A DNA stretch of 64,000 nucleotides from Lytechinus pictus (lineage: Eukaryota > Echinodermata > Echinoidea > Temnopleuroida > Toxopneustidae): the NCBI RefSeq assembly GCF_037042905.1, contig NC_087246.1, forward strand, positions 31,610,001 through 31,674,000, written 5' to 3'. This document shows positions 46,560 through 58,089 of this stretch, in pieces. The notes below the pieces were generated by a model. The model saw only the letters and a program-made list of their open reading frames with translations, was not told where the DNA came from and did not search any database. The translations under genes were made by a program, and so were the position numbers. Position 1 is the stretch's first letter; every line of letters begins with the position of its first letter.

Positions 46560-47665
46560 TAAAGTAATTTTTCAAGGGGCCCCCAGGGATATCCCGACGG
46601 CCTAGCCAGGGTAACCACGTATCCTAACTTGTAGAACTTGACTCGGGCAATCAGATAAACACTGACTTGACCCGGCGCATGCACATTTAGAGGGCTAAAT
46701 TTAACAACATTAAAGGGAATAAAGGGCTATTTATCGCATTTTTAAAATTAAAATAAAGTAATTTTTCAAGGGGCCACCAGGGATATCCCGACGGCCTAGC
46801 CAGGGTAACCACGTATCCTAACTTGTAGAACTCGACTCGGGCAACCAGGTAAACACTAGCTTGACCCGGTACATGCACATTTAGGGGGCTCAAATTAACA
46901 AAAGTAAAGGGAATAAAGGGCTATTTATCGCATTTTTTAAATTAAAATAAAGTAAATTTTCAAGGGGCCCCAGGGATATCCCGACGGCCTAGCCAGGGCA
47001 ACCACGTACCCTAACTTGTAGAACTCGACTCGGGCAACCAGATAAACACTGATTTGATCCGGCGCATGCACATTTAGGGGGCTCAAATTAACAAAATTAA
47101 AGGGAATAAAGGGCTATTTATCGCATTTTTAAAATTAAAATAAAGTATTTTTTCAAGGGGCCCCGAGGGATATCCCGACGGCCTAGCCAGGGTAACCACG
47201 TATCCTAACTTGTAGAACTCGACTCGGGCAACCAGATAAACACTAGCATGGCCCGGTGCATGCACATTTATGGGGCTTACATTAACAAAATTAAAGGGAA
47301 TAAAGGGCTATTTATCGCATTTTTTAAATTAAAATAAAGTATTTTTCAAGGGGCCCCCAGGGATATCCCGACGGCCTAGCCAGGGTAACCACGTATCCTA
47401 ACTTGTAGAACTCGACTCGGGCAACCAGGTAAACACTAGCTTGACCCGGTGCATGCACATTTAGGGGGCTCAAATTAACAAAAGTAAAGGGAATAAAGGG
47501 ATATTTATCGCATTTTTAAAATTAAAAGTATTTTTTCAAGGGGCCCCCAGGGATATCCCGACGGCCTAGCCAGGGTAACCACGTACCCTAACTTGGAGAA
47601 CTCGACTCGGGCAACCAGATAAACACTAGCTTGACCCGGCGCATGCACATTTAGGGGGCAACTGG
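46560..47665 (-). repeat. 194-bp satellite array, left (about 5-6 copies)
   Basis: Monomers of about 194 bp containing CCTGGCTAGGCCGTCGGGAT and ATGCGATAAATAGCCCTTTA (both read on the minus strand). Spacing between equivalent points is 194 bp. Confidence 0.9.
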
Positions 47666-50600
47666 TTAAAGCATCTCATGAGCAGATCTTATTCATATAT
47701 TATACTCAGTCCTAAATCCTCCGCCAATAAAATAGTTCCGAAAGCTGAGCGACACCTGTATTTTTCTTTTATTTGCACAAAATATGTTCAATGGTTGCCC
47801 ATTCTCTGTTTCTAGAATCAGTCTAATCGTTATACATATTCTTTTTTGTAATCAACTTACAAATTAAAAAAATGAGAATGGGTTGGGTCGAATGAATATC
47901 TTCAGCCTTCTGTTGTAGATCGTCATCTCTTGGAGAAAAGATGGGGGCGTATATCGATAGAAAACGTATTGTCAAAATATAACATATGAGTATAAAGCTC
48001 CTCTAATCTTCGAATAATTCTCATGAGACATTTTCTTTTGCACGTGTAGCCTTCAATTCAATTAATTAGCAACTTAATATAATATGTGATGTATGTACCC
48101 GCGATTTGATTTTAAAAAAAAATGGCCATCTGCAATGTTTAAAAATATCACGAGGTTCTGGGGGCTCCGCCCCAGACCAGCGGCGCCACCGAATGGGGAG
48201 GCCCCAGTGAGTCGCCCCCCCCCCGAAATTTGAAGAAACAAAATGTATAGTAAACGTTGTCATAATACTCCAAAAATGTTTTTTGTTCTTTAAATTTTAA
48301 AAATATTCTCATCCATTCACCATTAGCATTTAGGTCCCAACAATTTTGGTCACTAACATAAATCTTTCAGGCCATTATATAAAATTCAAAATGTAGCTCG
48401 CGATACGCGCTCGCAGTTATTAATGATTATCTGTTCACATGGGGCTTAAAAATCAAATGTTATTAGAGTTTTCATTATTTGTTTTAGCGAGATACATATC
48501 CTGCGTATTCATAATTTCCATAGAGGATTTATTTTCAGCGAATTAGATAGCCATTCATTTTATAATTAAAAAAAAGCTTAGAACGGCCAGGTATCATCCC
48601 GGATATCAAAAATTTTCAGCTCACGCTTCGCGCTCGCATTATTCATTTGGTGAGATATCATCTTCATGACCCAATTAATGCAAACAGCTGATTCTTAACA
48701 GTTCCCTTTTTAAATCAGTAGGGACTGCATTTGCAATAAAATTAGCTCGCGCTTCTCGCTCGATTTTTTTTTAAAATGTGTGCCATCCCCCCGGCCCCAA
48801 AATGTTTGTTTGCCTCCTCCTAGGTTAAAAACCCTAGTACCGTCATTGCCCCGGACCCAAACCGCATAGCACTGCCCCCCCCCCCAAAAAAAAAAAAAAA
48901 GTTCTACAACCGAGAAAAAAAAAATGATAAAAGGAAAGAAAGAAAAGGAAGAGGAAAGATATGTTATTTTCTGCATACCATGTCAAAATCAATCTAAAAA
49001 TTGAAGGTGATTTTTATTCTCGCTCGCTTCGCTCGCTGGAGACTTATTATTAAGCAATTTTTTGCTGCGTGCGCCATGGTGTGCCCCCTCTATTTTGTTC
49101 TTATCTCGCATTGAGCTTCGCACTAATGCTCGGGGCATAATCATAAAATATCCTGTTCATACAATGATATGACCCCTCCGTTCTCCCTTCTCTTTCTCTC
49201 CCTTTCCCCCTCCTTTTCTTTCCTATCTCTCCCTTTCGCTTCTCTCTCTTCTATTTTGTCTTCTCTCTTTCCTTGTTGTTTCTTACTCTACCCATCGGCA
49301 GCACTAAGGGATGGGGGGAAAAGTCAGGACCGTGGTTCCCCATGCTTGAAAAAGCCCGTATTCCTTTACTTTTGTTAATTTTAGCCCCCATAATGAGCAT
49401 GCAACCAGTTGCGTAACAGGCGGGGGGGGGGGGGGGCAAGCTGCCCCCCTTCCCCCTGGCGGAGTTCACCGTGAAAATGTTAAGAAAAAAAAAAACCGGG
49501 AAAAGGAAAAAATAAGGGGAGAAAGAAAGAAAGGGAAAGGAAAAGGAAAGGAAAAAAGATGAAAGGGGGAAAAGGGAGGGGAATAGAAAAGGGTAAGGGA
49601 AAATAAAACTAAGAAAAAAAAGGGAAAACGGAAAAAATTTGGAAAAAGGAAGGAAAGAAGAACATGTGAGGAAGAACAATTTTCCCAGATATACACATAC
49701 GTTAGCATGATTAGTAAGACAGGGAAATGAATTAAAGATGACAAAAAGGCAAACAAAAGCGGGAAATTAAGGTAGAATGGAATGAGGCAAAATCTAAATT
49801 GGAAAATAAAAAAAAAGGGACAAGATGGGCTGCTGAGGATTGAAGATAACGAGAGGGGAAAAAAGATGGATGGTATATAGCACAATTTCGTATGAAAGTC
49901 TATTATAAACTTGTTAAATATCCAAAGCTACCGGGGGCTCTGTCCAAGAGTCAAGACCCCGTGCAGTGGAGGCTCTTAACCTGTAACCTTTAAAGGGCTC
50001 TATAACGGCCCCCTATATGGATCCTTCCGTTGAAGCACTGGCGTACGGGGGGGGGGGGGTTCCACAGCCAAGGGGAAATAAAAGAAAATGAAGGAGGCAG
50101 CGTAATGAGATGAATAAAATATTTTAAAAAATATATAAGACATGACATTTGCTATGATGTAAAAATCTATCACATAATTATAATTTTATTTCAAAATGCC
50201 ATTTTTCTTCTGGCTCGCTTCGCTCGCTGGCGACTTTTTTTTAAAACAAATTTTCCCACATTTGCTATGGTGTGCCCCCTCAAAATATTTGGATGATTAC
50301 GGTACACAACTACATTGATTGATTGATTGATTAATCGACTAAATTTCCAAAGCGACTATCACATAATTATAATTTAATTTCAAAATAATTTTAAAAGACA
50401 GGGAAATAAATTAAAGATGATAAAGGCAAACAAAAGCGAGTGAAGGTAGAATGGAATGAGGCAAAATCTAAATTGGAAAATAATAAAAAGGGACAAGATA
50501 TTACTACCGGGCTGCTGAGGATTGAAGATAACGAGCGGGAAAAAAAGATGGATGGTATATAGCATAATTTCGTATGAAAGTCTATTATAAACTTGCTAAA

Positions 50601-51290
50601 TATCCAAAGCTACCGGGGGCTCTGTCCAAGAGTCAAGACCCCGTGCAGTGGAGGCTCTTAACTTGTAACTTTTAAAGGGCTCTATAACGGGCCCCTATAT
50701 GGACCCTTCCTGCATTAACCTTTGCGTTGAAGCACTGGCGTACGGGGGGGGGGGATTGGTTCCACAGCCAAGGGGAAATAAAAGAATATGAAGGAGGCAG
50801 CGAAATGAGATGAATGAAATAAAAAAAATATAAGACATGATATTTGCTGTGATGTAAAAGTCTATCACACAATTCAATTTTATTTCAAAAGGCCATTTTT
50901 CTTCTGGCTCGTTTCGCTCGCTGCCGACTTTTTACAAATTTTCCCACATTTGCTATGGTAGACCCCCTCAAAATATTTAGATGATTACGGTACACAACTG
51001 CAGCACTGAATTTATGTGTAGTGTGAAAGCTATATAAATATACACGCAATTTGATTAAAATTAGTGGCCATCTGTAAGGTTTAAAGTGGCTTTAATATCA
51101 AGAGGTTCCGGGGCTCTACCCCGGACCCCACTCATTTTTGCCATTAAAATGTCAAAAATTTTGCTCGAACGCTCCGCTCGCTCGCATAAATATATATTTT
51201 TGTCCGATACTCCATAATATCGCCCCCTCAAAATGTTTGCCTTATGACTCCATTGCCTGCTTTATGATGTGACCGGGAAATTCTTGGTTC
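47665..51290. other. Central spacer between satellite arrays, repeats only
   Basis: No gene. Contains seven or more GCGCTCGC-type motifs, poly-G/poly-C tracts (48876-48890, 49421-49436, 50047-50060, 50743-50754), a purine-rich tract (49485-49660), and a direct duplication in which about 49715-50330 resembles 50393-51000. Confidence 0.6.
49715..51000. repeat. Direct duplication of about 0.6 kb
   Basis: The segments at 49715-50330 and 50393-51000 share ordered phrases (for example AGACAGGGAAAT, CTACCGGGGGCTCTGTCCAA and GAAGCACTGGCGTACGGGGG) and differ by small indels. Confidence 0.75.
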
Positions 51291-51334
51291 TTGCCCCCCC
51301 CCCCCAGCCACCGACCCCTGTTACGCCACTGCAT

Positions 51335-54162
51335 GCAACGGGTCAAGCTAATGTGTATCTGGTTGCCCGAGTCGAGTTCTACAAGTTAGGATACACGGTT
51401 ACCCTGGCTAGGCCGTTGGAATATCCCTGGGGCCCCTTGAAAAAATACTTTATTTTAATTTAAAAAATGCGATAAATAGCCCTTTATTCCCTTTAATTTT
51501 GTTAATTTGAGCCCCCTAAATGTGCATGCGCCGGATCAAATCAGTGTTTATCTGGTTGCCCGAGTCGAGTTCTACAAGTTAGGGTACGTGGTTGCCCTGG
51601 CTAGGCCGTCGGGATATCCCTGGGGGCCCCTTGAAAATTTACTTTATTTTAATTTTAAAAATGCGATAAATAGCCCTTTATTCCCTTTAATTTTGTTAAT
51701 TTGAGCCCCCTAAATGTGCATGCGCCGGATCAAATCAGTGTTTATCTGGTTGCCCGAGTCGAGTTCTACAAGTTAGGGTACGTGGTTGCCCTGGCTAGGC
51801 CGTCGGGATATCCCTGGGGGCCCCTTGAAAATTTACTTTATTTTAATTTTAAAAATGCGATAAATAGCCCTTTATTCCCTTTAATTTTGTTAATTTGAGC
51901 CCCCTAAATGTGCATGCGCCGGGTCAAGTAAGTTTTTATCTGATCGCCCGAGTCAAGTTCTACAAGCTAGGATACGTGGTTACCCTGGCTAGGCCGTCGG
52001 GATATCCCTGGGGGCCCCTTGAAAAAATACTTTATTTTAATTTAAAAAATGCGATAAATAGCCCTTTATTCCCTTTAATTTTGTTAATTTTTGCCCCCTA
52101 AATGTGCATGCGCCGGGTCAAATCAGTGTTTATCTGATCGCCCGAGTCAAGTTCTACAAGTTAGGATACGTGGTTACCCTGGCTAGGCCGTCAGGATATC
52201 CCTGGGGGCCCCTTGAAAAATACTTTATTTTAATTCTAAAAATGCGATAAATATCCCTTTATTCCCTTTAATTTTGTTAATTTGAGCCCCCTAAATGTGC
52301 ATGCGCCGGGTAAAATCAGTGTTTATCTGGTTGCCCGAGTCGAGTTCTCCAAGTAAGGATACGTGGTTACCCTGGCTAGGCCGTCGGGATATCCCTGGTG
52401 GCCCCTTGAAAAAATACTTTATTTTAATTTTAAAAATGCGATAAATAGCCCTTTATTCCCTTTAATTTTGTTAAATTTAGCCCTCTAAATGTGCATGCGC
52501 CGGGTCAAGTCAGTGTTTACCTGGTTGCCCGAGTCGATTTCTACAAGTTAGGATATATGGTTACCCTGGCTAGGCCGTTGGAATATCCCTGGGGGCCCCT
52601 TGAAAAAATACTTTATTTTAATTCTAAAAATGCGATAAATAGCCCTTTATTCCCTTTAATTTTGTTAATTTGAGCCCCCTAAATGTGCATGCGCCGGATC
52701 AAATCAGTGTTTATCTGGTTGCCCGAGTCGATTTCTACAAGTTAGGGTACGTGGTTGCCCTAGCTAGGCCGTCGGGATATCCCTGGGGGCCCCTTGAAAA
52801 TTTACTTTATTTTAATATAAAAAATGCGATAATTAGCCCTTTATTCCCTATAATTTTGTTAATTTTAGCCCCCTAAATGTGCATGCGCCGGGTCAAGTCA
52901 GTTTTTATCTGATCGCCCGAGTCAAGTTCTACAAGTTAGGATACGTGGTTACCCTGGCTAGGCCGTCGGGATATCCCTGGGGGCCCCTTGAAAAAATACT
53001 TTATTTTAATTCTAAAAATGCGATAAATATCCCTTTATTCCCTTTAATTTTGTTAATTTGAGCCCTCTAAATGTGCATACGCCGGGTCAAATCAGTGTTT
53101 ATCTGGTTGCCCGAGTCGAGTTCTCCAAGTTAGGGTACGTGGTTACCCTGGCTAGGCCGTCGGGATATCCCTGGTGGCCCCTTGAAAAATTACTTTATTT
53201 TAATTTAAAAAAATGCGATAAATAGCCCTTTATTCCCTTTAATTTTGTTAAATTTAGCCCTCTAAATGTGCATGCGCCGGTTCAAGTCAGTGTTTACCTG
53301 GTTGCCCGAGTCGATTTCTACAAGTTAGGATACATGGTTACCCTGGCCAGGCCGTTGGAATATCCCTGGGGGCCCCTTGAAAAAATACTTTATTTTAATT
53401 CTAAAAATGCGATAAATAGCCCTTTATTCCCTTTAATTTTGTTAATTTGAGCCCCCTTAATGTGCATGCGCCGGGTCAAGTCAGTGTTTATCTGGTTGCC
53501 CGTGTCGAGCTCTACAAGTTAGGGTACGTGGTTACCCTGGCTAGGCCGTCGGGATATCCCTGGTGGCCCCTTGAAAAATTACTTTATTTTAATTTTAAAA
53601 ATGCGATAAATAGCCCTTTATTCCCTTTAATTTTGTTAATTTTAGCCCCCTAAATGTGCATGAGCCGGGTCAAGTCAGTTTTTATCTGATCGCCCGAGTC
53701 AAGTTCTACAAGTTAGGATACGTGGTTACCCTGGCTAGGCCGTCGGGATATCCCTGGGGGCCCCTTGAAAAAATACTTTATTTTAATTTAAAAAATGCGA
53801 TAAATAGCCCTTTATTCCCTTTAATTTTGTTAATTTTAGCCCCCTAAATGTGCATGCGCCGGGTCAAATAAGTTTTTATCTGATCGCCCGAGTCAAGTTC
53901 TACAAGTTAGGATACGTGGTTACCCTGGCTAGGCCGTCAGGATATCCCTGGGGGCCCCTTGAAAAAATACTTTATTTTAATTCTAAAAATGCGATAAATA
54001 TCCCTTTATTCCCTTTAATTTTGTTAATTTGAGCCCCCTAAATGTGCATGCGCCGGGTCAAATCAGTGTTTATCTGGTTGCCCGAGTCGAGTTCTACAAG
54101 TTAGGGTACGTGGTTGCCCTGGCTAGGCCGTCAGGATATCCCTGGGGGCCCCTTGAAAAAAT
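51335..54162 (+). repeat. 194-bp satellite array, right (about 14-15 copies)
   Basis: Same monomer as 46560-47665 in the opposite orientation. Monomers differ by scattered substitutions, and small higher-order blocks are visible (51507-51700 and 51701-51894 are almost identical). Short ORFs in each monomer are phase-shifted by the period and are not genes. Confidence 0.92.
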
Positions 54163-54260
54163 ACACACGTGCACGCAGTACAGTGCATGCATGATACGAC
54201 CACGTGCAACAAAAATTCACGTTAACATGGCTTTTTCCAGCGTTTTCGGACCTTCACAGA
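54163..54260 (+). repeat. 98-bp direct repeat, right copy
   Basis: Partner of 46357-46454. The satellite ends directly against it. Confidence 0.85.
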
Positions 54261-54564
54261 GCAGGAAGTGGAAAGCGAGTACCCGATTTCGTTTTCGCCG
54301 TCTGCGTTTTTCCAAACAGAATCACGGGGTAGAAAGCGTGTTCTGATATAACAAACACAAGTATAGAATGAGGTATCAGAGAGAGCCCAAAAGTATTTAT
54401 GATTTCATTCTTCTGTTTTTGATCTCCAAAAACGAAATCACAACAGGTTTTTCTCTATGTGATTTCGTTTTTGTGTTTTCAAAGACCGAACCATGAGGTT
54501 GATTTCCGTTTTTGCTCTGCGATGATCGGGAATGAAAAACGAATTATCCATTAGTACCCTGATT

Positions 54565-54768
54565 GAGAGAGGTACCAATTCAGAGAATTTATAGTGAGTC
54601 ACAGGTGATTGTGCTGTGTGAGGGTCATTATTGACCACTTGTTGGCATGTTTATTGCTAGGGAGTGGAAGTAACTGGTATCCAAGTGTAATGTCCTCTCG
54701 AAGATGATGAGTAATAGAAGGCAAAGTTGAGAAATGAAAAAGGATGAAATTTGGAAAATACTACATCA
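54565..54768 (-). mobile_element. Ty3/gypsy 3' LTR, proximal part
   Basis: Begins TGATGTAGTA on the minus strand immediately after the polypurine tract. Together with 45558-46003 the LTR is about 650 bp. CTATAAAT near 54590 is a possible TATA element. Confidence 0.7.
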
Positions 54769-54780
54769 GCCCCCTCCTAG
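54769..54780 (-). other. Polypurine tract of the gypsy element
   Basis: CTAGGAGGGGGC on the minus strand directly precedes the LTR start TGATGTAG, as expected for plus-strand priming in LTR retrotransposons. Confidence 0.7.
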
Positions 54781-54849
54781 ATCGTTGAATAAAATGAAAC
54801 GGTCGATAACAAAGAAAATAGTAATAGTCCAAATGAAGAAAATAATTTC

Positions 54850-55180
54850 TCAATTAAAATGAAAGACTTGAACAAAGCGCTTTGGAAAGTGCACTTTTCT
54901 ACCCGAACGAGTTTGTCTGATTTCAGGCTCGGTGGATGATGAAGAAGGAGTGATGGAGGGAGGCGTAGGCTTAGTGGTTGGTGTAGTAGTCACTTGAGAA
55001 GGTTTAGGGTTTTCAGGAGTAGATAAGCTAGGTTGAACAGTGGTTGGAACGGTTGTTGAAATGGGTAGTTCCAAATATGCTGGTTTCAGACGGTCGAGAC
55101 TGATAGTTTCATGTTTTCCTTTGAGTAGGATGGTGAAAAACTTATCAGCTCGCTTGATGACTTGATATGGGCCATCATAG
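54850..55180 (-). pseudogene. Gypsy integrase C-terminal GPY/F-like module and tail
   Basis: A stretch with GPYQV and later ISLDRLKPAYLE-type sequence matches the GPY/F module found after the integrase core in many Ty3/gypsy elements. It is followed by a Ser/Thr/Pro-rich tail ending at about 54850. It is out of frame with the upstream integrase core because of a small deletion near 55180. Confidence 0.7.
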
Positions 55181-56242
55181 GGTGGTTGAAGGGTTTCTTG
55201 ACAGCATCATGACGCACAAAGACATGGGTGCATGATGTGAGATCAGGGTGGACCTGTGGTTTGCGATGCTGAATACGAGTGGGCTGAGGTTTGAGGTTCT
55301 CCATTTGTTTTCTCAGTCGATGGATATAGTTGCTAGGGTCCAAATCACAATATTTCTGTTTAGGTGCTACAAACTGACATGGCAATCTTAAAGTTGTTCC
55401 ATATACCAGCTCAGCAGCGCAACATCCCAAATCAGATTTGACTGCAGTTCGAATTCCAAGCATGACGAGAGGGAGAGTTTCAGTCCATCGTGAAGAAGGG
55501 GTAGTTTTGAGTGACGCTTTAAGTTGCCGATGAAAGCGCTCAACCAGTCCATTTGATGCAGGATGATAAGATGTAGTTCGAATTCTAGAGCTACCAAGAA
55601 GATGAGTTAGAGCTTGAAAGATGGAAGATTCGAATTATCGACCTCTATCGGTAGTGATGGTTGAGGGAGCACCGAAACGAGATACCCAGTGTGAAATGAA
55701 TGCTCGGGCAACTGTCTCAGCTGATATGTCGGGAATAGGCATTGCCTCAGGCCATCGGGTGAAACGGTCAACACATGTGAGAAGATATGCATTGCCATTT
55801 GAAGGAGGAAGTGGTCCCACGAGATCGATATGAATGTGATCGAATCTAGCATCAGGTGTTGAAAAAGTACCTATCGGTGTCTTGGTGTGACGGTGTACTT
55901 TACAACGTTGACACTGTATGCAAGTTTTGGTCCAATTTCGAACATCTTTGTTTATTAATTCCAGGCCAAACAAATCTGTCTGTGATGAGTTTTTGGGTAG
56001 CATTGATGCCAGGGTGAGATAGGTTGTGAAGAGCATCAAATACAACTCGTCTGGATTTAGATGGGATGTAAGGTCGAGGATTGGTAGTTGAAGTATCGCA
56101 TAGGATAGTAGAGTCAGAAATAGGAAGAGGTAGAGGTTCGAGTTTGAGCGAGGTTGACGTGAGTTGTTTGAGTTCCTCGTCAACCTCCTGGGCAGCGGCG
56201 ATGGCATTGAAATCAATGGTAGGAGTTGAAGTGAGGGAGTTG
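55180..56242 (-). pseudogene. Ty3/gypsy integrase, broken
   Basis: Contains a zinc-binding HHCC region (ending CIQCQRCK) and a catalytic core with the usual spacing: HIDLVGP (first Asp), TTDRG (second Asp) and NGLVERFHR (Glu). Breaks: a stop codon at 56242-56244 between RNase H and integrase, a frameshift near 55960 and a stop shortly after the second catalytic Asp near 55634. Not functional. Host proximity suggests a single old insertion into unit 4. Confidence 0.85.
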
Positions 56243-56244
56243 AT

Positions 56245-56712
56245 TTACATGCGAGATAGAGCGTCTGCCACTACATTGTGTTTTCCACTAATATGCCTTA
56301 TATCTGTGCTGAATTGAGATATGTAGTCTAGGTGTCTGACTTCGCGTGGTGAATACCTGTCAGGTCTAGCATTAAAGGCATGAGTGAGAGGTTTGTGATC
56401 AGTATAGATGAAGAATTGTCGTCCTTCAAGTGCATGTCTGAAGTGACGAATAGTGAGATACACAGAGAGAAGTTCACGTCCGAATGTGCTATATCTTGTC
56501 TCAGCTGGCTGCAGGCGTTTTGAGAAGAAGGCGATGGGTTGCCAGTCATCGTCAATGTGTTGCTGCAACACACCTCCAACAGCAACATCTGATGCATCCA
56601 CCATAATGCAGAGTGGGGCATTAGGTTTTGGGTGTGAAAGGAGAGTAGCTTGAGCGAGAGCTGTTTTCACTGAGTTGAATGCATTTAGGGCTGTATCATC
56701 GAGATGGATCCC
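56245..56712 (-). pseudogene. Ty3/gypsy RNase H, 5'-truncated
   Basis: Shows MVDASDVAVGGVLQQ, PIAFFSKRL, a GRELLSVYL stretch, FIYTDHKPLTHAF and [14 protein letters not shown], the standard motifs of the gypsy RNase H domain. Protease and reverse transcriptase, which should lie further upstream on this strand, are absent because the element is cut near 56712, where the TTACCACA array begins. Confidence 0.85.
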
Positions 56713-57610
56713 TTACAAAAATGTCCTGTGGTAATACCATATAATTACCATAGGACTTTACCACACGATTACCACATATATTGTTGTGTGGTAATGCTAT
56801 GTCTTAATGTCCTGTGGTATTGTGTGGTAATGTGTGGTAATGTCGTGTGGTATTGTCCTGTGGTAAATTGGAACATTTACCACACAACATTACCACAGGA
56901 ATACCACATGAATGGATTAATATACGGTAACATTTACCACACAAGGGATTAATTTATGGTAACAATTTTTACCACATACCGGTTACCACACAATTTACCA
57001 CACGATGGTTACTACACACCAGTCACCACATGCATTACCATACACCATTTACCACATAGATTACCACACACCATTTACCACATGACAGTTACCACACACC
57101 AGTTACCACATGCATTACCACACACCATTTACCACACAAATTACCTCACATTTTACCACACACCAGTTACCACATGCGTTACCACACATCATTTACCACA
57201 CGAATTACCTCACATTTTACCACACGCCTTACCACACAAATTACGTCACATTTTACCACACACCGGTTACCACATGCATTACTACACACGATTTACCACA
57301 CGCGTTACCACATACACTACCACACACCAGTTACGTAACTGGTGTGTGGTAATGCATGTGGTAACTGGTGTGTGGTAAAATATGAGGTAATTCGTGTGGT
57401 AAATGGTGTGTGGTAAACACTCACCAGTTACCACATGCATTACAATTACCACACACGTTACCACACATATTGTACATACTACATATAATACCATGCATCA
57501 GAGTCATTACCCAAAATGTGTGTGGTAACTAGTGTGATGGTATGTGTGATAACTGATGCATGATAATGTATGTAGCAACTGGTGTGTTGCAATATGTGTG
57601 GTAACTGGTT
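56713..57610. repeat. TTACCACA / TGTGGTAA array
   Basis: A simple-repeat field of TTACCACA-containing units with variable spacers (CACCAG, TGCATT, CACCATT). The orientation switches several times: TGTGGTAA in 56728-56875 and 57340-57415, ACCACA elsewhere to 57465, TGTGGTAA again after 57520. By hand I count about 45 ACCACA/TGTGGT cores. Confidence 0.85.
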
Positions 57611-58089
57611 AGATACATCACAGATCATGGGTATGATTTTGGTAGCAGTAGAATGTGTTCATGACCCTATCGACTTTTATAAGATTAAGAAAATACAACA
57701 CCTTCAATGAACAAACAACAAATGATTTTACAAGTGATATAGAAAGTACTGGGGTGGTATTCTGAAAACGTTCTTATCTTTGTTCTTATCTTTGTTCTTA
57801 TCTCATTGAGATAAGAAGACGCTAAAATCATTGCAAATCGGTATTCTGAAAATCTTCTTAACGCGTTCTTATCTCTGTAAGGACTGCCTCCTTCTTATCT
57901 TCAACACGCCCATTTTTAGGATTTTACCAATCAAAATGCGCTTTATATTGGCAGTTTAACCAATAGAAGCGTTCCTTATGTCAAGAGAATATCATGGACA
58001 CTGCGCGTACACTGATTCTGGCGCATTGCGCGAAATAGGCATTTTATACGCAACAACGACTGATTATTATTTCGAGACACGTGCACAAA

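Larger units (their letters stand above)
46455..51331. mobile_element. CAGTGGCGTA-ended composite element
   Basis: Opens CAGTGGCGTAGCTAGG and a G-rich tract; a matching inverted end TTACGCCACTG lies at 51321-51331. These resemble hAT-type termini but no 8-bp duplication is visible, so the unit is tentative. Confidence 0.4.
46004..54564. mobile_element. Foldback element inserted in the LTR
   Basis: Inverted arms at 46004-46322 and 54261-54564 begin AATCAGGGTACTAATGG and are close to complementary throughout. The flanks GAGAGAGA and GAGAGAGG suggest a 7-8 bp target duplication, though low-complexity sequence makes this weak. Its interior was later expanded by a 7.7-kb block. Confidence 0.75.

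Noticed and set aside
51269..54346. Series of about 60-68-codon ORFs sharing a VYLVARVEFYKLGYVV-like core, also at 46466-47265
   Set aside because: One per 194-bp satellite monomer; most begin at non-ATG codons, the period is not a multiple of 3 so they cannot form a long protein, and both array orientations show them.
54438..54638. ORFs in the foldback arms (also 46017-46388) as possible transposase remnants
   Set aside because: The open frames arise from repeated CGAAATC/GATTTCG motifs; no catalytic motif and the two arms do not keep a common frame.
56956..57494. His/Thr-rich ORFs such as LPHTIYHTNYL
   Set aside because: Translations of the TTACCACA simple repeat.
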